Below, one piece after another: positions 6,468 through 12,673 of a stretch of DNA of 12,673 nucleotides. The stretch is from DATLCI01 sp046714215 (GTDB taxonomy: Bacteria; Acidobacteriota; Terriglobia; Terriglobales; Acidobacteriaceae): assembly GCA_046714215.1 (NCBI GenBank), contig JBKKBM010000118.1, forward strand, positions 1 through 12,673. Reading direction: 5' to 3'. Numbering within the stretch: the first letter of the stretch is position 1; each line of letters opens with the position of its first letter. The position numbers and the translations under genes were made by a program. The notes under the pieces were generated by a model that saw nothing but the letters and a program-made list of their open reading frames with translations, had not been told where the DNA came from and ran no database searches.

Positions 6468-9231
6468 TGGCGTCTACTCCTTCCAGGTTGATGCTCCCGT
6501 GGTTGGCCTTGTCCACCGTCACCGTCCTGGAGTCGGGCTTGCCATCTGCTCCCACAAAATTCACCGCGAACTTGCCGGAGGGAAGATTCACTCGCACCGG
6601 GGTCTCCTGATTCACATCCACCTTGTACTTGCCATCTTCGGAAACGATGGTCGTCACTTTCGCCCACGGCCCGGCGTTGACTTCCACATACGTGTCGAGC
6701 ACCGGAGGCGCCGTCATCGTCTTGTAACCGAAGTATCCGCCTACCACCAGAACCAAGGCCAGCACGGCTCCCACCACCGGCTTCGTGGGGAAAGGCTTGG
6801 CCGGGGGCCGCAGGTCCTGCACCATGGTCTTTTGCGCCGCGGAAGCCTGCGCCGGAGCCGCCGCCGTAGCTGCCCCTCCCGAACCATGCACGATGGTCTT
6901 GTTCATGTCGGCGTTGATGGCCGACTGCGATCCCGAAGTCACCTCGCGCTGCATCGCCGCGAAGGCCTTTTGCAAATCAGGCGGCACCGCCGGCAGGAAC
7001 GTGGCCACCGCCTGCAAGGTGCGGTTGGCGGCGGAACTCTGGCGCGCCAGCAGCAACGCTTTCGCGTCTTTCAGGGCCTTTTCCACCGCTTCTTTGGCCA
7101 CGACCGCGCGCTTGGCCTCAACTTCTTTCAGAAACTCCTGCACCTGCGGTGAACCGGGATTGTTCTGCAACAGCAGCTTGGCCTTGTTCCAAGCGCCGGT
7201 CACGTCGCCCTTGAGCATCACGCCGCGGACTTCCAGCAGCGAGCCCTCCACCGCGATCAACTTCTCCTGCTCCGCCCGGGCTTTGCTCACCACGTCATAG
7301 AACGAAGCGAAGCGCGCCGAACCCTCAGGCTGCGCTTCCAGCAGGACGACCGCCTCGTCCACTTTGTTCGCCTTGAGCAGGGTGGCCGCCTCGGTGGCCG
7401 CGGCACTCGCCTTCTTGCCCGCTTCGTCGTGCTTCTGCTTGGCCTGCGCCAGCAACGTCTTCAGCGATTCATCCGGCGCCGCTTTGATGGCGTGTTCCAG
7501 CAGCGCTACCGCTGGCTCGAAGTAATCGCTCTCGAGGAAATGTTCCGCCCGTCGCTTCACCTTGGCTACTTCGCCCAGGCCCGCTTCCTGACGACTGTCT
7601 TTGCCCTGTTGTGCCATTTCCGTCAGTAGCGGCTCGCCCGGATATTTCTTCAGCGCTTCATCAGTCTTTTGTTGCGCCACATTGGTGGGGTCGCGATGCC
7701 AGCTTACGGCCAGATCATTGGCGACTTTATCCACTTGCGCACGGCGCACTTCCGATTCGCGGGCGGCCGTTACCATGGTCCGCAGCGAACCGGTCTGCGT
7801 CACCGCCGGCCCCAGCGCCTCAGACTTCCGGATCAACTGCATTGCCGTCGTGAACCGCCGGTCTGATATCTCTTTGCGCGCCTGGTCGAGCAGCGCCGTC
7901 ATTTCTTTTTGCGCGGAAGCCTTCTTCACTTCGGCCAGAAGCTGTTCGCGCACGGCTTTCGCGTTGGTGTCCTTGGAATCGATGGCCAGGGCATCATCCG
8001 CGGCCCGGATGGCGGCATCCAGATCGCCATCTTCGCGCATGTGCTGCGCCTTCAGCAGCGTCTTTTCGATCTGGTCTTTACGCCCCTTGGCCTGCGTGAC
8101 CAGGGTCTTCAACTGGTTCAGTTCGCGACTGTCTTTGTCCAGCTTGAGCGCCTGCTCGCAGTAGGAGAGCGCGTCGTCCAGGGCCTTGTTGGCCAGCGCC
8201 TCTTCCGCGCTCGCGCGCAATTGCCGCACCTGCTCACCGCGCTGTTGCACAGAAAGCTGCGCTTGCACTTGCTTCATCAGTTCTTTCGCTGACTCGTGCT
8301 TGGTGTCCGCTTTCAGTACCTGCAACAGCAGGTCCTTGGCCTTGTTGAACTCCTGCTTTTCGTACGCGGTCTTGGCCTGCTCCACGTACTCGACCACCAT
8401 CTCCTTCTTCAGCGCTTCCTGGATGCGGCCCAGGTCGAAGGCAAAATCTTCCGCGGTGGCATAGCGCTCTTCGCGGTCCTTGGCCAGCGCTTTCGCCACC
8501 ACCTCTTCCACTTCCGGCGGATAGTTCTGGATAAACTTGCTGAGCGGCGGTGGCTGTTCATTCAAAATCTTGAGGATGACCGACGGCGTCTCCGGCGCGT
8601 CAAAGGGCAGCTCGCCCGTAAGGAATTCGTAGAACAACACGCCTGCGGAGAAGATGTCGGACCGCCCATCCACCACGTGCCCGTTGAACTGTTCCGGCGA
8701 CATGTAGTTGATGGTCCCGACGATCTGACCGGTCTTGGTCATGGAATTGTCGGAGATGCGCGCGATGCCGAAGTCCACGATCTTCACCGTGCCGTCTTTC
8801 AGCACCATGATGTTGCCCGGCTTGATGTCGCGGTGCACGATGCCGTGCTCGTGCGCGTAGTTCAAGCCATTCAGCATCTGGATCATGATGGCGAACTTGT
8901 CCACCAGCGACATGCGCTTGCGTGAGCTGACCATGGTCTCCAGCGATTCCCCGGAGATGAACTCCATGGCCATGTACGGGCTGCCATCGTGCGTGCCTAG
9001 TTCGTAGATGATGACGATGTTGGGATGTTGCAGAGTGCCGGCCGACTGGGCCTCGCGCTGGAAGCGCTTGAGCAGATCAGGATTGTCGGCGAACCCACCG
9101 GTCATCATCTTGATGGCCACCGGGCGCCCGATGCCGGGATCCACCCCTTTGTATACGACCCCCATGCCACCTTCGCCGAGCTTTTCGGTGACGTCGTACT
9201 TCCCTATCTTCTGGATGTCAATCCCTGCCAT
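6433..9231 (-). CDS. Transmembrane Hanks-type Ser/Thr protein kinase with long TPR-like region and PEGA-like C-terminus
   Basis: The protein has 932 residues. The kinase domain spans about 13-270 with every key element: Gly loop GEGGMG (19-24), VAIK Lys41, helix-C Glu60, HRDIKPGN (His133-Asn140, catalytic Asp135), DFG (153-155) and SPE (178-180). Activation-loop Thr165, Thr167 and Thr173 are likely autophosphorylation sites, so it should be an active PknB-type RD kinase. Residues about 280-765 are helical TPR-like repeats, such as AKTAYEKQEFNKAKDLLLQV and AEEALANKALDDALSYCEQA. A low-complexity stretch (770-812) carries two KT[IM]V motifs. One membrane helix lies at about 819-836, and residues 845-925 form a beta-rich PEGA-like domain (TPVRVNLPSGKFAVNFVG). 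The expected topology is kinase and TPR region inside, PEGA-like domain outside. A modest AAAGGG precedes the ATG by nine bases. The operon partner is the exported TPR-like protein; substrates are unknown. Confidence 0.95.
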   Translation of the reverse strand: MAGIDIQKIGKYDVTEKLGEGGMGVVYKGVDPGIGRPVAIKMMTGGFADNPDLLKRFQREAQSAGTLQHPNIVIIYELGTHDGSPYMAMEFISGESLETMVSSRKRMSLVDKFAIMIQMLNGLNYAHEHGIVHRDIKPGNIMVLKDGTVKIVDFGIARISDNSMTKTGQIVGTINYMSPEQFNGHVVDGRSDIFSAGVLFYEFLTGELPFDAPETPSVILKILNEQPPPLSKFIQNYPPEVEEVVAKALAKDREERYATAEDFAFDLGRIQEALKKEMVVEYVEQAKTAYEKQEFNKAKDLLLQVLKADTKHESAKELMKQVQAQLSVQQRGEQVRQLRASAEEALANKALDDALSYCEQALKLDKDSRELNQLKTLVTQAKGRKDQIEKTLLKAQHMREDGDLDAAIRAADDALAIDSKDTNAKAVREQLLAEVKKASAQKEMTALLDQARKEISDRRFTTAMQLIRKSEALGPAVTQTGSLRTMVTAARESEVRRAQVDKVANDLAVSWHRDPTNVAQQKTDEALKKYPGEPLLTEMAQQGKDSRQEAGLGEVAKVKRRAEHFLESDYFEPAVALLEHAIKAAPDESLKTLLAQAKQKHDEAGKKASAAATEAATLLKANKVDEAVVLLEAQPEGSARFASFYDVVSKARAEQEKLIAVEGSLLEVRGVMLKGDVTGAWNKAKLLLQNNPGSPQVQEFLKEVEAKRAVVAKEAVEKALKDAKALLLARQSSAANRTLQAVATFLPAVPPDLQKAFAAMQREVTSGSQSAINADMNKTIVHGSGGAATAAAPAQASAAQKTMVQDLRPPAKPFPTKPVVGAVLALVLVVGGYFGYKTMTAPPVLDTYVEVNAGPWAKVTTIVSEDGKYKVDVNQETPVRVNLPSGKFAVNFVGADGKPDSRTVTVDKANHGSINLEGVDANDIEKIVSSSN
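6477..6482 (-). promoter_or_regulatory. Ribosome-binding site inside the kinase gene for the exported TPR protein
   Basis: The minus strand reads AAGGAG within the last codons of the kinase, nine bases before the ATG at 6467-6465. The kinase stop (TAG, 6435-6433) falls 30 bases past that ATG, so ribosomes finishing the kinase can feed the downstream start. Confidence 0.75.
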
Positions 9232-9265
9232 GTCGGGCTGCCCTTTTACTCTGGATACCTGTCAC

Positions 9266-9304
9266 CTTGCTTATCGTTCTTACTTATCGTTCTTGCTTAT
9301 CGTT
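9266..9304 (-). repeat. Three tandem 13-bp repeats in the kinase leader
   Basis: On the minus strand the unit is AACGATAAGCAAG. Copies lie at 9304-9292, 9291-9279 (one change, AACGATAAGTAAG) and 9278-9266. They are directly adjacent, about 35 bases upstream of the kinase start codon. They could be regulator-binding iterons, part of the untranslated leader, or a slippage-prone simple repeat. Confidence 0.9.
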
Positions 9305-9358
9305 CTAACGTCCGTCCCAACGACCGCCCGAGCCGCGTTATCGGCTCAATGCTTATCG
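9271..9358 (-). promoter_or_regulatory. Cluster of five CGATAA hexamers upstream of the kinase
   Basis: CGATAA on the minus strand (TTATCG on the plus strand) occurs at 9271-9276, 9284-9289, 9297-9302, 9338-9343 and 9353-9358. The first three belong to the 13-bp tandem repeats; the last shares nine bases (CGATAAGCA) with them, and the fourth sits in the loop and arm of a hairpin. All are in the same orientation. A role as a binding-site cluster for a regulator of the kinase operon is inference. Confidence 0.4.
9330..9347. repeat. Perfect 6-bp inverted repeat in the kinase upstream region
   Basis: GAGCCG (9330-9335), a 6-base spacer CGTTAT and CGGCTC (9342-9347) form an inverted repeat. No T tract follows on either strand, so it is not an intrinsic terminator. 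It could be an operator half-site pair or a leader hairpin; the spacer overlaps one CGATAA copy. Confidence 0.5.
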
Positions 9359-9581
9359 CCCTGACAATGCCACATCAGTAGTAACCTTCCCAAAACTGCA
9401 CCAGGCAAGGGGGTATGCCAAAAAATTGCAGGCGTGTGAACGATTCGATTGGTTACAGACTAAAGCCTAATGATTGTGGCGCCTCGACCGGTCCGGACTA
9501 AGGTGTGCTGAGTAAAGTACCACGAAACTGCGAGGCAAAAAAGCCATTTGATGCCCCCTAGTCCCATGCTTTTTACACCTT

Positions 9582-9611
9582 AAAAAAGCCTGCCGGTCGC
9601 CCGGCAGGCTT
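9582..9611 (-). terminator. Strong Rho-independent terminator of the DUF11 protein gene
   Basis: AGCCTGCCGG (9587-9596) and CCGGCAGGCT (9601-9610) form a perfect 10-bp GC-rich stem with a 4-base loop; one more A-T pair extends it. On the minus strand it leads into a run of six T (9587-9582, the first being the base of the stem). It starts about 34 bases past the stop codon at 9645-9647 and isolates the DUF11 gene from the kinase operon. Confidence 0.95.
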
Positions 9612-9615
9612 GGTT

Positions 9616-9650
9616 CTGACCGCTTACTGCTTACCACTTACTGTCTACTG
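9616..9650 (-). repeat. Five degenerate 7-bp tandem repeats spanning the DUF11 stop codon
   Basis: Reading the minus strand from 9650 to 9616 gives CAGTAGA, CAGTAAG, TGGTAAG, CAGTAAG and CGGTCAG in exact 7-base register. The first unit contains the last sense codon (CAG) and the TAG stop. The array ends five bases before the terminator stem. Heptamer tandem repeats are known between genes of some bacteria, notably the STRR repeats of cyanobacteria; relation to those is not implied. Confidence 0.7.
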
Positions 9651-12600
9651 CACCGTCAGCGTCAACGTTTTGACCGGGTTGCCTGGGGCCGCTGTTGGCG
9701 CCGGCGTGGCATTCACCGCGATGGAGTAGTTGCCCTTAGGTGTGCCTGCACTAAGCTGCTTGGGCGCTCCGCCGAATCCGCCGCCGGTGCTGCTGCCACC
9801 GCAGGAAGCCGAGAAGACCACCATCAGAGCGATCAACCCGAACATCGCCAACATCCGCAGCCTGCGGGTGCGTCGAGAACGTCCCGGCATCAGGACCATA
9901 CCCACCAGGGGCAGGCCGGTCAGGCCCACGATCCCGGCGACCATTATCCCATCCGGGCTGCCGCTCCCCGGCCGATTGCTGCCGAACACCGGCGCACTCG
10001 TGGCGCACAGCACCGTGACCGTCGAGGTCTGAGTGCCGCCCACCGGCCCGGTGTACGTCAGCGGCTGCGCGCTGCAGGTGATCAGGTTTGTCGTCAGCGA
10101 CGGCGTTCCCACGAAGGCGAACGTGGTGTTCGCTCCGTAGGTGTAGGTGAAGGTGAAGGTTCCCGTCTGCCCCGGACTGATGGTCTGGGAAGTCGCTCCG
10201 CCACCCGCGCCCGTAGATCCCACGTTGAACGTCTTGACCGCCAGCAGCGTAGGAATCCCTGGATTCAGCGACGCATTTTCATCGATCACCGTCAGCGTGA
10301 TGGTCTGCGTGCCCAAGCCAACCGATGTCTGCGCCTGGTTACAAGGCAGACCGTCAAGGAACGGCTTTACGGTCGTGTCCTGGCGGCAATCCTTCACGAT
10401 CACCTTCAAACCGGTCGCTGGATCCACCGCCACCACGTCGAGGAAGTTCCCCACCCAGCGGAAAATGCGGAGATTAGCGCCGTCATTGCAGATGCCCGGC
10501 ACCGCGGTGGGAATGGTGGCGGTCAACGCTGCATAGCTCATACAGGGGAACGAGTCCGGGTCAGTCGCGAGCAAGCCGTCCAGCAGGATGGAAGTACCCG
10601 CGGTGCCCTTGCCGCCGCCGCCCGTCACCGTTACCGTCACATTAGTGAGGTTCGGCAGATTGCTGACCGGCTCCATCACCACGAAGGTCGCGCCTCCGCT
10701 CGGCAGCGTAGGCACGATCCCGCAGACTTGGCGCTCATTCGCAGGCGCCAGTACACCATCGGTTATGACCTGCTTGAATCCGATCGGGGTGGTGCGGTCA
10801 TCTGCCGGATTCAGCACGAAGACCCGCGCCCGATGCGGCTGGAAGAAGATCTCCGGCGTCTTGATGCACACCGTGATCCCGTTGTTGTTGAAGGTCGCGG
10901 TATTGCTGATGGTGTAGAAATTCGCACCTGCGCTTCCGAACCGGTAGTTTGCCGGCAGCGTCAGCGCACTCGTCGTCGCCACCACCATGGTCGTGTTGCC
11001 GGGGATGAGGATGAAGCCGCTGAGCACCACACTGGTGATCGGCTGCCCCGTCCCAGAATCCGTCGGGCTGAAGGTCTGTTGCCCCGGCGGCGTAGTGTTC
11101 ACGGTGATCGAAGCCTGCGCCGCTGTGTTGTTTCCGGCGACCGGATCGACCTCCGTTCTGGTGACCACCGGCGTGTTCGCCAGCGATCCACCCAACGTCG
11201 GCGTCATCGCCAGATCCACCGTAGCGGTCGCGCCAGAGGCGATCGTGCCCAGGTTGCAGACGATCGTGATCGTGGCCGTGCCCAGTCCCGTGGCCGCACT
11301 GCAGGTGCCCTGCGATGGCGTGCCAAAAGCCGTTGTGCTTACCGACGTCGGCGCATCCACCGCGATGGTGTTTGTCAGGACAACATTGGTCGCATCCGAC
11401 CGGCCCGCTACATTGCTCACCGTCAGCGCGAACTTGTTGCCGGGTTGGCCAACCACGACGGTGGCAGGCGCCGTTTGCGTCACGCCCACGTCAGCGGCCG
11501 CGCGTCCCGTGCGCGTACCGTTTCCGGTGTTGTTGGCAATGTTTGGATCGGTGACATCACCAGCCGTGTTCGTCCCGTTGCTGTATTGCGTGACGACTGC
11601 GGAGTTCGGGATAACGGTCGTCTGTCCCGTCACTACCGCAGCCGGGGTCGTGGTCGTAATGTTGACCGTCTGACTGGCGCCTACCGCCAGCGTATTCAAC
11701 GTACACGTGAGGCCGGTGCAGTTGAAGATGCCTCCTGCCGCCGGCAGTACTGAGACCAGGTTAACTCCCGGAGCTAGGGTATCTGTCAACGTGATCACGC
11801 TGCCCGCCGGATACGGTCCGTTATTGGTGACCGTCACCGCCCAAGTCTGGTTATTGCCGACCAGCACTTCTCCCGCGGAAGCCGCCGGATCCTGTACCGG
11901 AGTGATGGTGGTCTGCAAGTCGGTCACGCCCCGCAGTTGGATCGAGGTGAAGCTGCTGTTGTTGCTGCCGACGTTGTCTTGCACCAACCCGGTGATGCTG
12001 GGTTGGTTGCCCACCAGATTGTTCGCCAACGAAGTGGTCAGCGTCGGCCGCACCGTCACCGTGATCAGCACCGTCGCGCCTCTGTCGACCGTGGAAAGGT
12101 TACAAGTGATGGTCGCTCCGAACGAAGTGGAGCCCGTGCAATTGCCGCCCGGCGTTCCCGTGACTGGCGCCCAAGCACCGGAAATGAATTGCAGATCGGT
12201 AGGCAGTGTGTTGTTCACGGTCACCCCGGTCGCATTCGATGGTCCGACATTCGTCACTGTCCACGCATAGTCGAACGTCGCGGTAGTGGGCGAGTTGGTG
12301 ACCGAGATGGGCAGTGCCGGCTGCGTCTGCACGATGCCCAGGTTGGACACACGTTGGACCGTGGTCGTGTTGTTGACGGCGTTGTCGCTGCCGTTGGGGT
12401 CCGTGTTACCGGCGGCGCCAACCGACGGCGTGATGGTGAGGGCCACGTTGCTGCCGGTTATCGGCAGCGTGGCTCCCGGTATGGCTACGAAAGAGACCGT
12501 GACCGTGGCCCCGCCCCTGACCAGTGTCCCTGGGACCGGACAGGTGACGACCTGGCCTATGGCCGTGCAAGCGGGAGATGCCACGGCGCTGAACGTCAAC

Positions 12601-12673
12601 GTCGAAGGCAGCGTCGTCTGCACCGATGCGGTGGAAACGTCCGTCGAACTGGCGGCGCCGTTGCCCACTGAGA
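9645..12673 (-). CDS. DUF11-repeat surface protein with membrane-anchor-like C-terminus (N-terminus outside window)
   Basis: The frame stays open to the right edge. The GTG at 12666-12668 is not a likely start because the window opens inside a DUF11 unit (VGNGAAS... aligns with VGPSNATG of the next unit). Numbering from that GTG, about 1007 residues are visible. Four DUF11-type Ig-like units lie at about 1-102, 108-240, 248-381 and 394-515. Each has the TNTLP/LPSTLTF-type strand, one cysteine pair (34/43, 177/189, 317/322, 456/471) and a closing Asn motif such as DPNIANNT. Residues about 530-820 are beta-rich with more cysteines and no family I recognise. The end has a hydrophobic segment (907-928), an Arg-rich loop (RSRRTRRLR), a second hydrophobic segment ending SASCGG (Cys956), and a last small domain ending LTLTVQ. 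Such proteins are usually exported adhesins or envelope proteins. A strong terminator follows the stop. Confidence 0.88.
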   Translation of the reverse strand, partial: SVGNGAASSTDVSTASVQTTLPSTLTFSAVASPACTAIGQVVTCPVPGTLVRGGATVTVSFVAIPGATLPITGSNVALTITPSVGAAGNTDPNGSDNAVNNTTTVQRVSNLGIVQTQPALPISVTNSPTTATFDYAWTVTNVGPSNATGVTVNNTLPTDLQFISGAWAPVTGTPGGNCTGSTSFGATITCNLSTVDRGATVLITVTVRPTLTTSLANNLVGNQPSITGLVQDNVGSNNSSFTSIQLRGVTDLQTTITPVQDPAASAGEVLVGNNQTWAVTVTNNGPYPAGSVITLTDTLAPGVNLVSVLPAAGGIFNCTGLTCTLNTLAVGASQTVNITTTTPAAVVTGQTTVIPNSAVVTQYSNGTNTAGDVTDPNIANNTGNGTRTGRAAADVGVTQTAPATVVVGQPGNKFALTVSNVAGRSDATNVVLTNTIAVDAPTSVSTTAFGTPSQGTCSAATGLGTATITIVCNLGTIASGATATVDLAMTPTLGGSLANTPVVTRTEVDPVAGNNTAAQASITVNTTPPGQQTFSPTDSGTGQPITSVVLSGFILIPGNTTMVVATTSALTLPANYRFGSAGANFYTISNTATFNNNGITVCIKTPEIFFQPHRARVFVLNPADDRTTPIGFKQVITDGVLAPANERQVCGIVPTLPSGGATFVVMEPVSNLPNLTNVTVTVTGGGGKGTAGTSILLDGLLATDPDSFPCMSYAALTATIPTAVPGICNDGANLRIFRWVGNFLDVVAVDPATGLKVIVKDCRQDTTVKPFLDGLPCNQAQTSVGLGTQTITLTVIDENASLNPGIPTLLAVKTFNVGSTGAGGGATSQTISPGQTGTFTFTYTYGANTTFAFVGTPSLTTNLITCSAQPLTYTGPVGGTQTSTVTVLCATSAPVFGSNRPGSGSPDGIMVAGIVGLTGLPLVGMVLMPGRSRRTRRLRMLAMFGLIALMVVFSASCGGSSTGGGFGGAPKQLSAGTPKGNYSIAVNATPAPTAAPGNPVKTLTLTVQ

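Larger units (their letters stand above)
9232..9644. other. 413-bp non-coding spacer between the kinase and DUF11 genes
   Basis: No supportable gene was found on either strand; plus-strand frames reaching in from 9008-9381 are shadows of the kinase. It contains the kinase leader with 13-bp tandem repeats (9266-9304), further CGATAA copies and a hairpin (9330-9347), then a middle part (about 9361-9580) with no coding. In that middle part the only structure seen is a distant inverted repeat, GCCTCG at 9481-9486 with CGAGGC at 9531-9536. The right end holds the DUF11 terminator and heptamer repeats. The kinase promoter must lie here, but no convincing -35/-10 pair was found. The best I can draw is TTGTCA (9366-9361) with GATAAC 19 bases on, which is too widely spaced. 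Confidence 0.7.

Noticed and set aside
6211..7152. 313-residue plus-strand frame
   Set aside because: It lies across the kinase/TPR junction on the opposite strand, is His/Arg-rich, and has no recognisable domain; both minus-strand genes are well supported.
9266..9304. CRISPR array
   Set aside because: The repeats are 13 bp, directly abutting with no spacers, and no cas gene is present.
9405..9420. Sigma-54-like promoter TGGCAT...TTGC (minus strand) upstream of the kinase
   Set aside because: The GG and GC elements are one base too far apart (six bases between TGGCAT and TTGC instead of five), and sigma-54 promoters need exact spacing.
10728..11753. 341-residue plus-strand frame, Arg-rich
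   Set aside because: It is the reverse-strand shadow of the DUF11 gene. The translation is Arg/His-rich low-information sequence with no domain pattern, while the minus strand gives clear Ig-like repeats over the same bases.

Overview
The window looks like chromosomal DNA of a high-GC Gram-negative bacterium, most likely an Acidobacteriota member (Solibacter/Bryobacter-like is my guess). The basis is family content. It has a very long Oar-like outer-membrane receptor with an N-terminal carboxypeptidase-regulatory domain, a Hanks-type kinase fused to a long TPR-like region, and a DUF11-repeat surface protein. That last protein ends in an Arg-rich, membrane-segment, 'CGG...LTVQ' tail that I associate with this phylum. 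The taxonomic call is inference.

Layout, left to right: the 3' end of a plus-strand TPR-type gene (2-481); a convergent small membrane protein of the phage holin 4_2/YvlD type (486-833, minus); a strong terminator (874-900) for the next gene; an Oar-like TonB-dependent receptor (939-4964, minus, start moved inward from the longest ORF); a 216-bp spacer with a weak terminator; an exported TPR-like protein (5181-6467, minus) that overlaps by 35 bp the end of a membrane Ser/Thr kinase (6433-9231, minus); a 413-bp non-coding spacer (9232-9644); and a large DUF11-repeat protein cut by the right edge (9645-12673, minus).

The kinase and the exported TPR-like protein form a two-gene operon with apparent translational coupling. 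The kinase has a cytoplasmic catalytic domain, a long TPR-like cytoplasmic region, one membrane helix and a small PEGA-like external domain. Its partner is predicted to be periplasmic, so the pair could be a transmembrane signalling unit. The receptor and the DUF11 protein are each bounded downstream by their own terminator and look like separate transcription units.

No mobile element, CRISPR array, tRNA or rRNA was seen. The least ordinary DNA is the kinase upstream spacer. It holds three tandem 13-bp repeats, two further copies of their CGATAA core, a hairpin, a strong terminator, and a set of 7-bp repeats that runs across the stop codon of the DUF11 gene. I did not find a clearly new multi-gene system. 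The kinase/TPR pair, its repeat-rich leader and the odd C-terminus of the DUF11 protein are the best candidates for follow-up.
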